NCBI GenBank assembly: GCA_024233865.1
Contig: JACKPA010000001.1
Span: 62,001-126,000 of the forward strand
Length of the DNA: 64,000 bases
Direction: 5' to 3'
Source of the DNA: Leptospiraceae bacterium
GTDB taxonomy: Bacteria; Spirochaetota; Leptospiria; Leptospirales; Leptospiraceae
Shown: positions 1 through 7,771 of the stretch, piece by piece
How the letters are laid out: the number at the start of each line of letters is the position of its first letter
Numbering within the stretch: the first letter of the stretch is position 1
The notes under the pieces: generated by a model
What the model saw: only the letters and a program-made list of their open reading frames with translations
Database searches by the model: none
What the model was told of the DNA's origin: nothing
Translations under genes and position numbers: made by a program

Positions 1-1
1 T

Positions 2-619
2 ATCGGTTGGATATCCGGATTACATTTGCAAAATTTAGGTAAGGAAACTCCTAAGGTTTACAACGGACTTAGAAAGAAAAAAACAGATCAAGACGCAGTT
101 GTAATGCATATTACCTTACCTAAGAACAAAGCGGCAATTGTGGATATAATTAATCTTTTTAACCAGGGAGAAGGAGACGTCATAACCTTTGAAGAAGAAG
201 GCTTTGTTGTTAATGATTGTCTTATTAATGGAAAGAAAACTAACTTTTCTGATTATCTAATAAAAAATAAGATCGATACAAAGCTACCTTTGGTTGCTGA
301 TTTGTACGGAGCAATGATAAACACCAGTTTCCAAAGTATTGATGAAGATAAAAAAATCGTAAATTTATATGCTCCTGTGTTCAAGAATATCAAATATAAA
401 ATTGCCGGTCAAGTTGGAGATTATGTAAAAGAATTTACCTCCAAAATCCCATCTTCCGCAAATAATATTACCTTTAGCTGCAATTGTATTCTGAACTATC
501 TTTATTCCGAGCTAGAAGGCAAAAAAACCGGAAGCGTTACCGGTCCAATTACATTTGGAGAGATCGCCTATCAGCTGTTAAATCAAACGATGGTTTATCT
601 TACAATTAAAGATGTTTGA
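2..619 (+). CDS. FIST C-domain-like protein, 5' end outside window
   Basis: The reading frame is open from the window's left edge, so the N-terminus is missing; a TTG at 26 is the first possible in-window start but the frame continues upstream of it. The visible 206 residues end in a segment rich in Cys and Asn (FSCNCILNYLY) followed by GPITFGEIAYQ and a C-terminal strand. This order resembles the C-terminal part of FIST sensory domains, where a conserved Cys-containing strand precedes a G-x-x-x-GE motif. FIST proteins are thought to bind small ligands and often work with chemotaxis or two-component systems. The assignment is from motif memory only and is tentative; a conserved hypothetical protein is the alternative. 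The gene is followed by a double palindromic repeat. Confidence 0.5.
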   Translation: MGWISGLHLQNLGKETPKVYNGLRKKKTDQDAVVMHITLPKNKAAIVDIINLFNQGEGDVITFEEEGFVVNDCLINGKKTNFSDYLIKNKIDTKLPLVADLYGAMINTSFQSIDEDKKIVNLYAPVFKNIKYKIAGQVGDYVKEFTSKIPSSANNITFSCNCILNYLYSELEGKKTGSVTGPITFGEIAYQLLNQTMVYLTIKDV

Positions 620-624
620 TAAGT

Positions 625-680
625 AGCACAGCCATCCCTGGCTGTGGTTTGGTAGTAGTACAGGCTGAAAACCTGTATTA
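625..680. repeat. REP-like double hairpin, copy 1
   Basis: Two adjacent imperfect palindromes. The first has 8-base arms CACAGCCA (627-634) and TGGCTGTG (639-646) around a 4-base loop. The second has arms ACAGG (660-664) and CCTGT (672-676). The same two hairpins in the same relative arrangement occur in inverted orientation at 34003-34062, so this is a dispersed element and not just a terminator, although it may stop or stabilise transcripts of the preceding gene. Confidence 0.75.
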
Positions 681-695
681 CTGAAGGAATCGATT

Positions 696-1142
696 TTGAA
701 AATTGCAGTATCAAGTGACGAATATTCCCCTTTAACCAAATTTGTTTTGGAAAATCTGGAAAACAGAGGTTATAAAACGGAATATTTTGGTCCCATGGGA
801 AAAGAAGAAGCAGATTGGCCTGATGTTACCCACAAAGCAGTTCTGCAAGTTGTTGAAAAAAAAGTTGATGAGGCAATCGTAATGTGCTGGACGGGAACCG
901 GTGCTTGTATGGCTGCCAATAAAGTAAAGGGAATTCGAGCTGCTCTTTGTGGAGATGCTGAAACAGCAAAAGGAGCACGTATATGGAATCACGCCAATAC
1001 TTTGGTATTAAGTATTCGAGCTACTTCTTTACCTATAGCTAAAGAAATTTTAGACTCCTGGTTTTCCACTCCATTTAGTCAAGACGAATGGAATCTAAAA
1101 CAAATAGCAAAAATTCAAAAAATGGACGAACTTTTACTATAA
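696..1142 (+). CDS. RpiB/LacA/LacB-family sugar-phosphate isomerase
   Basis: A 148-residue protein of the usual size for RpiB-like isomerases, which interconvert ribose 5-phosphate and ribulose 5-phosphate or related aldose/ketose phosphates in the cytoplasm. Family marks are the N-terminal MKIAVSSDE strand, the Cys-containing loop CWTGTGACMAANKVKGIR (the family's usual CGTG loop carries Trp after the Cys here), and the later sequence RIWNHANTLVLSIR corresponding to the usual R-x-x-NdaNvL block. The start is a TTG preceded by GAAGGAA. The changed loop suggests a sub-group whose substrate may not be ribose 5-phosphate, so no gene symbol is given. Confidence 0.85.
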   Translation: MKIAVSSDEYSPLTKFVLENLENRGYKTEYFGPMGKEEADWPDVTHKAVLQVVEKKVDEAIVMCWTGTGACMAANKVKGIRAALCGDAETAKGARIWNHANTLVLSIRATSLPIAKEILDSWFSTPFSQDEWNLKQIAKIQKMDELLL

Positions 1143-1182
1143 TAGAATATTATCATCATATAAACGTTTTCTCTTTTATAAC

Positions 1183-1217
1183 ATCGGTGCTTATCTGTGT
1201 CCATCGGTGGTAAATCA
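1183..1217. repeat. Dispersed intergenic repeat, single copy of the ATCTGTG family
   Basis: An intergenic stretch containing ATCGGTG, ATCTGTGTCCAT and GGTGGTAAATC. Related sequence occurs twice, in opposite orientations, inside the element at 23701-23981. It lies between two genes on the same strand and has no coding potential that I can see. Confidence 0.5.
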
Positions 1218-1244
1218 CTTTTTACACGCCCTACGGAATAAAAA

Positions 1245-2129
1245 ATGCCAAATATAATTTACGATATAATTTATCATTATTATTGTTCCAGCAGATATTC
1301 ATTTTTAAAACGCAAATTAAAAATGAAGCTTAAGTATGCGGATATTGGCGGGCAAAAGCTTGGTTTCTTTTTTTCTCATAATCCAGGGAAACCTATTGTT
1401 TTAATCCATGGTTTACTGGATCACTCCTTTGGGTATAGAAGAATAGTTCCCCTGATAGATAAAGGCTATCAAGTCATTTTAGTAGATATTCCAGGCTTCG
1501 GAAAAAGTAAATTTCCTAAAAAAATTAAGTTTCTCTACCAAGTTGATGTATTTGCAGAAATGATTCTAAATGCCCTTCGAGTTTTGAATTTAAAAAATGT
1601 AACTCTCGTTGGTCACTCCATGGGTGGATTAATTTGTCAGCACATAGCAATTTTGGACAAAAAAAGAGAATTTAACCATATAGAAAAACTCATTTTACTT
1701 TCTACCGGTGGTATTCCTCATCCCAAAAAAGAGAAAATTAGGAACATTTTGTTCCCCAAATCCGAAAGGGAAGTCACAAGACTACTGAAATATTTATATT
1801 ATGAAGACGTTCCCGAACCGGATAGCTTATCTAAAAAATCTCTAATTCACGCCTGGAATAAAATCACCTATATGTATTTGGCTGAAAATACTATAACTCG
1901 TGAGCATGAAATTTTTTTGGGACGGAAGGCATCTTCCATCCATGTTCCAACCCTTATTATCTCCGGAAAAAATGACACCATTACCAATCCTAATATGATG
2001 ACCGCAATTCATTCTTACATCGAAAACAGCCAATTGATTCTTTTGGAAAAAGCAAAACACGCAATCCACATAGAAAAACCTCACGATGTAGCTAATGCCA
2101 TTAATTGCTTTTTATCCAACCATGGATAA
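1245..2129 (+). CDS. Alpha/beta-fold hydrolase
   Basis: A 294-residue alpha/beta hydrolase. The oxyanion HG motif is in VLIHGLLDH (residues 52-60), the nucleophile elbow is GHSMGG (123-128, Ser125), the acid is probably Asp244 in SGKNDTIT, and the base is His272 or His275 in AKHAIHIEKP near the C-terminus. The set is complete, so it should be an active esterase, lipase or C-C hydrolase; the substrate cannot be told from sequence. There is no obvious signal peptide. The first ~26 residues are basic and Tyr-rich before a second Met at residue 27 (MKLKYADIGG), which fits the usual family start better and may be the true start. Confidence 0.85.
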   Translation: MPNIIYDIIYHYYCSSRYSFLKRKLKMKLKYADIGGQKLGFFFSHNPGKPIVLIHGLLDHSFGYRRIVPLIDKGYQVILVDIPGFGKSKFPKKIKFLYQVDVFAEMILNALRVLNLKNVTLVGHSMGGLICQHIAILDKKREFNHIEKLILLSTGGIPHPKKEKIRNILFPKSEREVTRLLKYLYYEDVPEPDSLSKKSLIHAWNKITYMYLAENTITREHEIFLGRKASSIHVPTLIISGKNDTITNPNMMTAIHSYIENSQLILLEKAKHAIHIEKPHDVANAINCFLSNHG

Positions 2130-2230
2130 TTTGTTTAAAAAATAAGCTTGATTGTAGATAGCATAGTCTTTAAACAGTTAGGAAGTTTTAATATTACGAC
2201 TAAGGGCATTTATTTTAGGAATTTAGAGAA

Positions 2231-2255
2231 AATTAGACGTTGAAATTGTCTAATT
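2231..2255. promoter_or_regulatory. Hairpin in the leader of the FecR-like gene
   Basis: Perfect 8-base inverted repeat AATTAGAC (2231-2238) and GTCTAATT (2248-2255) around a 9-base loop, ending a few bases before the ribosome-binding site AGAGG (2261-2265) of the next gene. The position suggests an operator or an mRNA hairpin that affects translation of that gene; this is inference. Confidence 0.4.
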
Positions 2256-2271
2256 TACTGAGAGGAATATG

Positions 2272-3105
2272 ATGAAAAAGCATTTTATATTATTTTTTTT
2301 AGCATTATTTTATTCTTTTATTTCATTGGAAGCCGGAAACACCGTAGCGGTTGTCACCTTTGTAGAAGGTGAAGTTTGCAAAGGCGGATGCTTTTTTGGC
2401 TCTAAGGTGAGTAAAGGAGACGTTTTCCAAGAAGGTGATACAATTACAACAAAAGACGGAAAAGCAGACATTCAAATCGGATCGGGGAGTGTAGTTCGAT
2501 TGAATGAAAATAGCGAGTTGAAGATAAAGGGTATGAATGAATCAGGGAAAACATCCCTCTTTGACCTTTTTTTATCAAAAGGGCAATTACATTCCAAAGT
2601 AGGGTCTTCCAAAGCTCCTAATTATAAAATTCAGACAAATACAACGACCGTAGGTGTTAGGGGAACGGAATTTGTTGTAAGTGAAAGTGGGGCGCTGTTG
2701 GATACTGGTGTTTATATGAAAGAAGGTGAAGCCGAAATTGACATGAGTTCAACGAGAAGATGTGTTATAAAAATATTAAATTTTGGATGCAATGACCCGG
2801 ATAATGTAATACTAAAAGCAGGTCAACAGATTGTCTTTGATGAAGATGATTATGAAATTACTCCCGTATCAGCCAAAGCATCTGAGGAAATGAAGATCAT
2901 TAATACGTTTAAATTGCTTGATCTTCCCAGATTTCACTCTATCCGGCAAGAATACTATGATGTAGGTGCTTTCAATTCTTCTGATTACGAGTCAGCCAGA
3001 AACTTTAGCTCTGTTAAAGGAAGTAGTCCTGGTTCAAGTTCTCCTTCACAAAGTGTGAATCCTTATAATAGGCAATACAATAGATGTTGCAATTGTTGTT
3101 ATTGA
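2272..3105 (+). CDS. FecR-domain exported protein
   Basis: Exported protein of about 277 residues: Lys-Lys start, hydrophobic segment and a probable cleavage near SLEAG. Residues ~28-180 look like a FecR domain: repeated short strands such as VTFVEGEV, KGDVFQEGDTITTKDGKADI, GSGSVVRLNENSELKI and TTVGVRGTEFVV. In typical ferric-siderophore systems FecR is an anti-sigma signalling protein in the inner membrane, but there is no adjacent sigma factor or TonB receptor and no second membrane segment, so this is the exported FecR-domain type common in spirochaetes. The C-terminus is Ser/Pro-rich and ends in a Cys cluster (CCNCCY). ATG at 2272 has better spacing from AGAGG than the ATG at 2269. Confidence 0.8.
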   Translation: MKKHFILFFLALFYSFISLEAGNTVAVVTFVEGEVCKGGCFFGSKVSKGDVFQEGDTITTKDGKADIQIGSGSVVRLNENSELKIKGMNESGKTSLFDLFLSKGQLHSKVGSSKAPNYKIQTNTTTVGVRGTEFVVSESGALLDTGVYMKEGEAEIDMSSTRRCVIKILNFGCNDPDNVILKAGQQIVFDEDDYEITPVSAKASEEMKIINTFKLLDLPRFHSIRQEYYDVGAFNSSDYESARNFSSVKGSSPGSSSPSQSVNPYNRQYNRCCNCCY

Positions 3106-3111
3106 TGTTCT

Positions 3112-3165
3112 TTCGACTACGCTAAAGAGAACGGATGCTACGTTTTAAAAAACGCTTTCTCTAGG
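3112..3165. repeat. TTCGACTACGCT-type dispersed repeat, copy 1
   Basis: Intergenic repeat beginning TTCGACTACGCT (3112-3123) and followed by an imperfect inverted segment (AAAGAGAACG ... AACGCTTTCTCT). Related copies are at 28558-28615, 39721-39768 and 48188-48268. Confidence 0.5.
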
Positions 3166-3189
3166 TTATGATGCCCAAATAAAAAATAT

Positions 3190-3741
3190 ATGAAAATACT
3201 AATGACTTCACTTATAATTCTTTTACTACCTTTTTCCATGTATGCAAAAGAAGAAAAAGAGACAGCCCCTACCTGGACATCAATCCTTGTTCCTGGGTTA
3301 GGGGATTACTTGAATAATAATCCTAAACTAGGAACTTTTTGGCTTGGCTCAACGCTCTTGATTGCAGGGATTCATAAAAATTCCGTAGATACGCTACATA
3401 GCAAAAAAGACAACTACGGCAATACTTGGAATTATGGCGTTTTTTTGGGTAAATACGATGACTTGAATACACTATTCACTGCTTATAAGTTTAAAACAGC
3501 AAGGTCTGACTATAGCGATGCCATAAGCAATTACAACCAAACGGCAAATATTTTAGTAGGCTGGTGGATTTTGAACTTTCTTTCGGCTCAAATTAATTAT
3601 CCTCGGTTGTTTGAAGTAATGAGTGGAGGTGAGGAAAGCAGTTTTAATATTGATGTCTATCCCCGTAAGTACGGAAGTGCATCATCGGGCTTTAGTAATT
3701 GGGAAACGTTTTATAATTTCGGATTTCAGGCGAGGTTTTAG
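3190..3741 (+). CDS. Exported or membrane protein of unknown function
   Basis: 183 residues with a clear signal peptide (MKILMTSLIILLLPFSMYA). The mature start TWTSILVPGLGDYL followed by a basic stretch and a hydrophobic segment (GTFWLGSTLLIAGIHK) recalls small membrane proteins annotated with DUF5683-like domains, which begin with a similar S-x-x-PGLGQ motif. A second hydrophobic segment is near residue 122 (ILVGWWILNFLSAQ). The C-terminus ends in alternating aromatic residues and Phe, as seen in outer-membrane beta proteins. It lies between the FecR-like and kelch genes and is probably transcribed with them: the kelch gene starts 2 bases after its stop. Confidence 0.65.
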   Translation: MKILMTSLIILLLPFSMYAKEEKETAPTWTSILVPGLGDYLNNNPKLGTFWLGSTLLIAGIHKNSVDTLHSKKDNYGNTWNYGVFLGKYDDLNTLFTAYKFKTARSDYSDAISNYNQTANILVGWWILNFLSAQINYPRLFEVMSGGEESSFNIDVYPRKYGSASSGFSNWETFYNFGFQARF

Positions 3742-3743
3742 GA

Positions 3744-4976
3744 ATGAAAAAGTCATACTTTGTATTGGTTTTTTACTGTATCTCAAACCTGTTTTGTATT
3801 CACTCCAAACCCACATACAACAATTCAATGGATATTTTTTCTTTGATAGGTTTGATTTTTAATACACAGTTTACAACCTATACATCAACTATGGCTGATG
3901 CTCGTGTCTACCATACGGCAACTCTGTTAAATACGGGAAAAGTGCTAGTTGTCGGTGGAACCTCTGACAATTCAACTGCTTTGAGCACGGCAGAACTCTA
4001 TGACCCTGACCCTGCTTTGTTTACCTCTACCGGAAGTATGAAAGATAAACGCGGTGACCATACAGCTACCTTGTTGCCAAGCGGGAAAGTTTTGATTGTT
4101 GGTGGAACTACTGACGGTTCAACAGGACTTTCCACCGCAGAACTCTATGACCCCGATACCGGTTCTTTTACCTATACTAGTGGTAGGATGTCAGAAAGCC
4201 GATTTTATCACACGGCTACTTTATTGAAAACAGGAAAGGTGCTAATCACCGGTGGAACTTCTGACGGTTCAACCGCTTTGAACACCGCAGAAATCTACGA
4301 CCCTGATACGGATACGTTTTCTTACACCGGTAGCATGATCTACAATAGAATGTATCATACTGCAACTCTATTGTACAATGGAAATGTAATCATTATCGGT
4401 GGAACTTCTGACAATTCGACCGGTTTAAGTTTTGCAGAATTATACTCCTCTAGCAGCAATAGCTTTTCTTCTGATATGACGTTGTATAACACAACAGACT
4501 CTTTCATTTATCATACTGCTACTTTATTGAACAATGAAAAGGTTCTTGTTTCTGGAGGTGTAGCAGAATTAACTAGTTATAGTCCAACGAGTTACCAGGA
4601 TTTATATGATACAAGTTTAACTACAAATAGCACATATTTCTGGTATATTGAAAATCTTACCATGAATACAACACGCTATAAACACACAGCCACTTTATTC
4701 AATAACGGGCAAGTTTTGATAGCCGGAGGAGTAAAATCTGCTACCAGTTCTACTTCCATTTCAAGTGCAGAACTGTATGATTACAGTTTGTTTGGCTCAA
4801 CTACTGTATTTAACAATCCAACAACCGGTAGCATGGTGACAGCTCGGTCGAGTCATACGGCAACCTTGCTTCCGAGTGGTAAAGTGCTGGTTACGGGCGG
4901 AAATACAGATAGCGGTATTACAAAAAGCGTTGAACTCTATGATCCGTCTACAGGAACTTGGGAGGAAAAAAAGTGA
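3744..4976 (+). CDS. Kelch-repeat beta-propeller lipoprotein
   Basis: 410 residues. An N-terminal lipobox (SNLFC, Cys18) suggests a lipoprotein. The rest consists of seven repeats of ~45-60 residues, each with HTATLL-x-x-GKVL-x-x-GG followed by an AELYD segment; they start near residues 50, 95, 143, 190, 244, 299 and 358. Seven blades fit a closed kelch or galactose-oxidase-like propeller. Such proteins in spirochaetes are surface or periplasmic binding proteins; no catalytic residues are recognisable. The stop codon overlaps a GTG start of the original downstream gene, which is now separated from its body by the toxin-antitoxin insertion. Confidence 0.85.
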   Translation: MKKSYFVLVFYCISNLFCIHSKPTYNNSMDIFSLIGLIFNTQFTTYTSTMADARVYHTATLLNTGKVLVVGGTSDNSTALSTAELYDPDPALFTSTGSMKDKRGDHTATLLPSGKVLIVGGTTDGSTGLSTAELYDPDTGSFTYTSGRMSESRFYHTATLLKTGKVLITGGTSDGSTALNTAEIYDPDTDTFSYTGSMIYNRMYHTATLLYNGNVIIIGGTSDNSTGLSFAELYSSSSNSFSSDMTLYNTTDSFIYHTATLLNNEKVLVSGGVAELTSYSPTSYQDLYDTSLTTNSTYFWYIENLTMNTTRYKHTATLFNNGQVLIAGGVKSATSSTSISSAELYDYSLFGSTTVFNNPTTGSMVTARSSHTATLLPSGKVLVTGGNTDSGITKSVELYDPSTGTWEEKK

Positions 4977-4989
4977 AAAACATATTTAA
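4948..4989 (+). repeat. Left 42-base direct repeat flanking the toxin-antitoxin pair
   Basis: Matches 5705-5746 at 38 of 42 positions by hand alignment. It covers the end of the kelch gene and the first codons of a GTG-initiated frame (GTG AAA AAC ATA TTT) that soon stops. The right copy contains the working start of the lipoprotein at 5730. Confidence 0.75.
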
Positions 4990-5012
4990 TTTTTTAATAG
5001 AAGGACTGAAAA

Positions 5013-5288
5013 ATGTATGCGATTGAATTTTTGGCAGAAATAAAAGAACGATATATTGAAATTCCGGAATACGAGAACTTTCAAAACAGCGTTGTTAAAA
5101 TAATAATATTAAAAACAGAAGAAAAGTTATCGGAAAACAAATATCAATATCCCACTTTAGATTATAAAAAATATATTCATCAAATTAATTTTAAAGTTGA
5201 TGAGGGTGAAATGACAAATCCGTTTTTAGAAGTTCAAGACACTTTATCATATTCTCAGGAACTTAGAATAAAATCATGGAGGAAATAG
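5013..5288 (+). CDS. Antitoxin partner of the PIN-domain toxin
   Basis: 91 residues, directly upstream of a PIN toxin and overlapping it by 13 bases, the usual order in VapBC-type operons. The N-terminus MYAIEFLAEIKERYIEIPEY resembles small spirochaetal antitoxins that start MxAIEF-x-A-x-I-x-x-G-x-I-x-IP. These bind and neutralise the toxin through the C-terminal half and bind the operon promoter through the N-terminal half. No classical ribbon-helix-helix motif is evident. The assignment rests mainly on gene order. Confidence 0.75.
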   Translation: MYAIEFLAEIKERYIEIPEYENFQNSVVKIIILKTEEKLSENKYQYPTLDYKKYIHQINFKVDEGEMTNPFLEVQDTLSYSQELRIKSWRK

Positions 5289-5662
5289 TCTTTTTGGACA
5301 CTTGTATCATCATTGATTTATTAAAAGGGAAACCCAAAATAAAAGAAGTTATTGAAACAGAAATAAAACTTAGAAATTGCGTAATCAACGATATTGTTAT
5401 TATGGAATTATTGCAAGGTGCCAGGAATAAAAGTGATCTTAGGTTTATACAATCTCAGCTAAACAAATTTCAGGCTTTGGAGATTAATCAAATGATTATG
5501 AATTTATCTAAAGATATTATATGTGAATTTACTCTTTCACATAATGCAAAAATTCAAGATGCAATAATTGCATCTTTTTGTATAATCTATGATGTTAAGC
5601 TGTTTACTTATAATTTAAAAGACTTTGAATATATCCATGGTATTAAATTTTATTGGAGCTAA
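5276..5662 (+). CDS. vapC: PIN-domain ribonuclease toxin, VapC type
   Basis: 128 residues, typical VapC length. Acidic active-site residues are visible: Asp8 in FLDTCIIIDLL, Glu44 in IVIMELLQGAR, Asp95 in IQDAIIAS, and Asp116 in TYNLKDFEYI. PIN toxins cleave tRNA or rRNA with bound magnesium and arrest translation when the antitoxin is lost. The set is complete, so the toxin should be active. The ATG overlaps the end of the antitoxin gene, indicating translational coupling. The pair is flanked by direct repeats and looks like an insertion into the kelch-lipoprotein operon. Confidence 0.88.
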   Translation: MEEIVFLDTCIIIDLLKGKPKIKEVIETEIKLRNCVINDIVIMELLQGARNKSDLRFIQSQLNKFQALEINQMIMNLSKDIICEFTLSHNAKIQDAIIASFCIIYDVKLFTYNLKDFEYIHGIKFYWS

Positions 5663-5704
5663 AAATAATTTAGTATGTTTGCCTATTTTTTAGCTATTTG
5701 TATA

Positions 5705-5746
5705 CTACAGAAACTTGGAAGGAAAAAAAGTGAAAACCATATTCAA
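5705..5746 (+). repeat. Right 42-base direct repeat flanking the toxin-antitoxin pair
   Basis: Right copy of the repeat at 4948-4989. It includes the ribosome-binding site (GGAAGGA), the GTG start at 5730 and the first codons of the downstream lipoprotein. The two copies differ at four positions. Confidence 0.75.
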
Positions 5747-6137
5747 AAGCATCTTCATCTCCATAACCATTACAGTCGTTATTTTCTCATGCTCAAGTGA
5801 GAAAAAAAGCGACTTTCAAAAGATTGAACTTTTGTACAGACTGTTTGAGAAAAACACCGCAGAATACACATTAAAATTGAGTTCGTTTTTCTTTCTAACT
5901 CCCTATTCCGTAGGAGTGATCAGCGGAACAGACATCGCCGTAAACGTCCCTAGCGGAACAACCGTTACGGCTCTGGTTGCTTCCTTTGCCCACAATGGAA
6001 CTTCTCTCACGGTGAATGGAGTGGAACAAACCAGCGGAACAACGGCTAATGATTTTACAAATCCTGTTACATACTCTCTTACAGGATCGGACGGTTCGGT
6101 TAAAAATTATACCGTAACGGTGACAATCGGACAATGA
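5730..6137 (+). CDS. Lipoprotein with a C-terminal Ig-like (DUF5018-like) domain
   Basis: About 135 residues from the GTG at 5730, which follows GGAAGGA and begins a normal lipoprotein signal (KTIFKSIFISITITVVIFSC); the longer frame from the TTG at 5715 adds only five residues. The lipobox Cys is followed by SSEKK. The C-terminal ~75 residues (PSGTTVTALVASF, then DFTNPVTYSLTGSDGS, then KNYTVTVTI) match the pattern of DUF5018-type Ig-like domains seen in surface lipoproteins. The function is unknown. It was probably once directly coupled to the kelch gene. Its stop overlaps the start of the next frame. Confidence 0.7.
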   Translation: MKTIFKSIFISITITVVIFSCSSEKKSDFQKIELLYRLFEKNTAEYTLKLSSFFFLTPYSVGVISGTDIAVNVPSGTTVTALVASFAHNGTSLTVNGVEQTSGTTANDFTNPVTYSLTGSDGSVKNYTVTVTIGQ

Positions 6138-6967
6138 CAAAGAGAAATAATGCCGCCCCAATAAGATCGGGTGAACACAGGGGTTCACCCCTACAATGCC
6201 CTAAACCAAATTCCATTGCATTGATTACAATCCTACTATTAAATCTAAATTGTTCCGTTTTACAAAAAATAATCTATCGAAATTCGCCAAGGGTAATACT
6301 CAACCTTAGCGTAGGGAGAGTATTTTCTGGAAAAACTGACTTAGACACTGGAGACGTTTTGCCTCTACAAAATCCTATTAACATAAAAGAAAACTCTTCT
6401 GCTGATATTCAATTGATTTATAAAGCGACGGAAATGGTGGTAAACCTAAAGGCAAGCACAGACTTTCAGTTCTACCAACCAAAAGGCTCTGATAATGACA
6501 TTTACTTGAAACTCATAAAAGGTGAAATCATTGTGAAATTGGTAAAAAAAGAACCAACTCACAAAATAAAAATCAAGACTCCTCATGTTATTGCTACAAT
6601 AGAAGAAGAGTCCGTTTTAGGAGTAAGCACATCAAATAAACAATCCGTAATCAATTCTTTGGAGGGAAAGGTGAAAGCAAGAGTTGCCCTTCCCGGAAAT
6701 TTGGAATATTTGTCTGTCAAACAGATCACCAAATCAAAAACGGATAAGCTGATCCAAAAGGTATTTGGACCGCAAGCAAAAACGATCCATACAAAAGTTG
6801 CTTTTTCCCTAACGTCTTACGAGCAAGAAAAGTTTTATGATTCTTTCCATTTGAAAAAGCTGTTTTCCGATAATTTGGTTGGGAAATTGATCAAAGGTTA
6901 TAACCTAAACAACTCCGAACTAGAGCAAGTGGGTGTTGCAGTGGATAATTGGATACGGGAAAATTAG
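6134..6967 (+). CDS. FecR-like lipoprotein; start region carries a dispersed repeat
   Basis: 277 residues from the ATG at 6134, which overlaps the preceding stop. A lipoprotein signal is visible later than usual (IALITILLLNLNC, Cys ~40). The mature part (VGRVFSGKTDLDTGDVLPL, then ENSSADIQLIYK, LIKGEIIVKLV, IKTPHVIATIEEESVLGVST) has the strand pattern of a FecR domain, without its usual VRGTEF motif. Residues ~12-21 are encoded by a repeat that also occurs outside genes (6169-6194), so the original start may have been displaced. A TTG just before ITILLL would give a very short signal peptide. Function unknown; a second FecR-type protein lies 3 kb upstream. Confidence 0.65.
   Translation: MTKRNNAAPIRSGEHRGSPLQCPKPNSIALITILLLNLNCSVLQKIIYRNSPRVILNLSVGRVFSGKTDLDTGDVLPLQNPINIKENSSADIQLIYKATEMVVNLKASTDFQFYQPKGSDNDIYLKLIKGEIIVKLVKKEPTHKIKIKTPHVIATIEEESVLGVSTSNKQSVINSLEGKVKARVALPGNLEYLSVKQITKSKTDKLIQKVFGPQAKTIHTKVAFSLTSYEQEKFYDSFHLKKLFSDNLVGKLIKGYNLNNSELEQVGVAVDNWIREN
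6169..6194. repeat. GGGTGAAC...CACCCCTAC palindrome, copy inside a coding frame
   Basis: 26-base REP-like palindrome with arms GGGTGAAC and GTTCACCC. An identical 26-base copy is at 9420-9445 inside the MITE-like element. Here it lies in the first codons of the FecR-like lipoprotein frame. Confidence 0.8.
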
Positions 6968-7075
6968 GATATATGCCATTCTTTTGAGCTAATTATAGCC
7001 AAATTTTCGTAAGCGTCAAACTAAATACCATGAAAAAAAGCAGTTTTTATAATGACAACAACTGTCTATAGCTTA

Positions 7076-7261
7076 TTATCGCAGATGCCCAAAAACTCTA
7101 TTTTTAAAATAAGCCTTAATAAATTCCGGTGTAATAACCCATGGCAAAAGGGTATCCAACTCTTCATTTGTCCTCATAAATGGTAGCCTCTCCAACACAT
7201 ACATCCAATACCAAAAAGGCTCGTGTCCGTTCTTCCGGTTTTCAAAAGCACACGATACGCT
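7076..7261 (-). pseudogene. IS66-type transposase C-terminal remnant
   Basis: In the otherwise empty stretch 6968-7355, the minus strand has a short open frame that reads ENRKNGHEPFWYWMYVLERL followed by PFMRTNEELDTLLPWVI and then TPEFIKAYF before a TAA at 7076-7078. The order N-G-x-(E/D)-P-x-x-Y-x-x-x-x-L-x-x-LP ... LLPW is the usual C-terminal end of IS66-family transposases. The frame is blocked by a stop (7262-7264) just upstream, and nothing of the catalytic domain is present, so this is a relic. No flanking terminal inverted repeats were recognised. Confidence 0.6.
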
Positions 7262-7355
7262 TCATTTTTATTTAACATTGGAACCTCCACCTAAAAATTG
7301 GTGTATGTTAATATTCATAATCTATACTTTAACTAAGACTTTAAATACGCACTGC

Positions 7356-7760
7356 TTAAAAACCTACAGCTTTGATCGCTGACGAAGAGCATGATTTTGG
7401 TACATGACCACAACTATACGCTTTCATTCGAATTCCTTCATCTGTTATGTTTTCGTACCCACCCGAAAAGCTCAAATCTGAGCAAGATTTTTTGGAAAGA
7501 GCTGTCCTTATTGGGTCTGCTTTCACCACGTTTTGGTAGTAAATTGTATAATAGTTGGAAGCAGTAATTCCATAAAAATGGTCGTAGCAAACACCAGTAT
7601 ATGTAAAAGGATCAGTCTCTTCAATAATTACTATGGATTGTTCACCTGTTTCTGTTGGTGAAGTCAATAAAACGTATGCCAATAAATTTTTGGCACTTTC
7701 CCTTTTGGGACTACAACTAAGTAAAATTAGTAATACTATTCCAATAATCAAACGCTTCAT
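7356..7760 (-). CDS. Small Cys-containing lipoprotein
   Basis: 134 residues with a lipoprotein signal (MKRLIIGIVLLILLSC, Cys16). The mature protein has five further Cys residues, three of them near the C-terminus, so disulfides are likely outside the cytoplasm. It follows the porin gene by 11 bases on the same strand and is likely co-transcribed. No known family was recognised. Confidence 0.65.
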   Translation of the reverse strand: MKRLIIGIVLLILLSCSPKRESAKNLLAYVLLTSPTETGEQSIVIIEETDPFTYTGVCYDHFYGITASNYYTIYYQNVVKADPIRTALSKKSCSDLSFSGGYENITDEGIRMKAYSCGHVPKSCSSSAIKAVGF

Positions 7761-7771
7761 AAATAGACTCC

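Noticed and set aside
5895..6188. 97-codon minus-strand frame opposite the DUF5018-like lipoprotein
   Set aside because: Antisense to a lipoprotein gene with signal peptide; the shadow frame has no protein-family features and starts in a dispersed palindrome.
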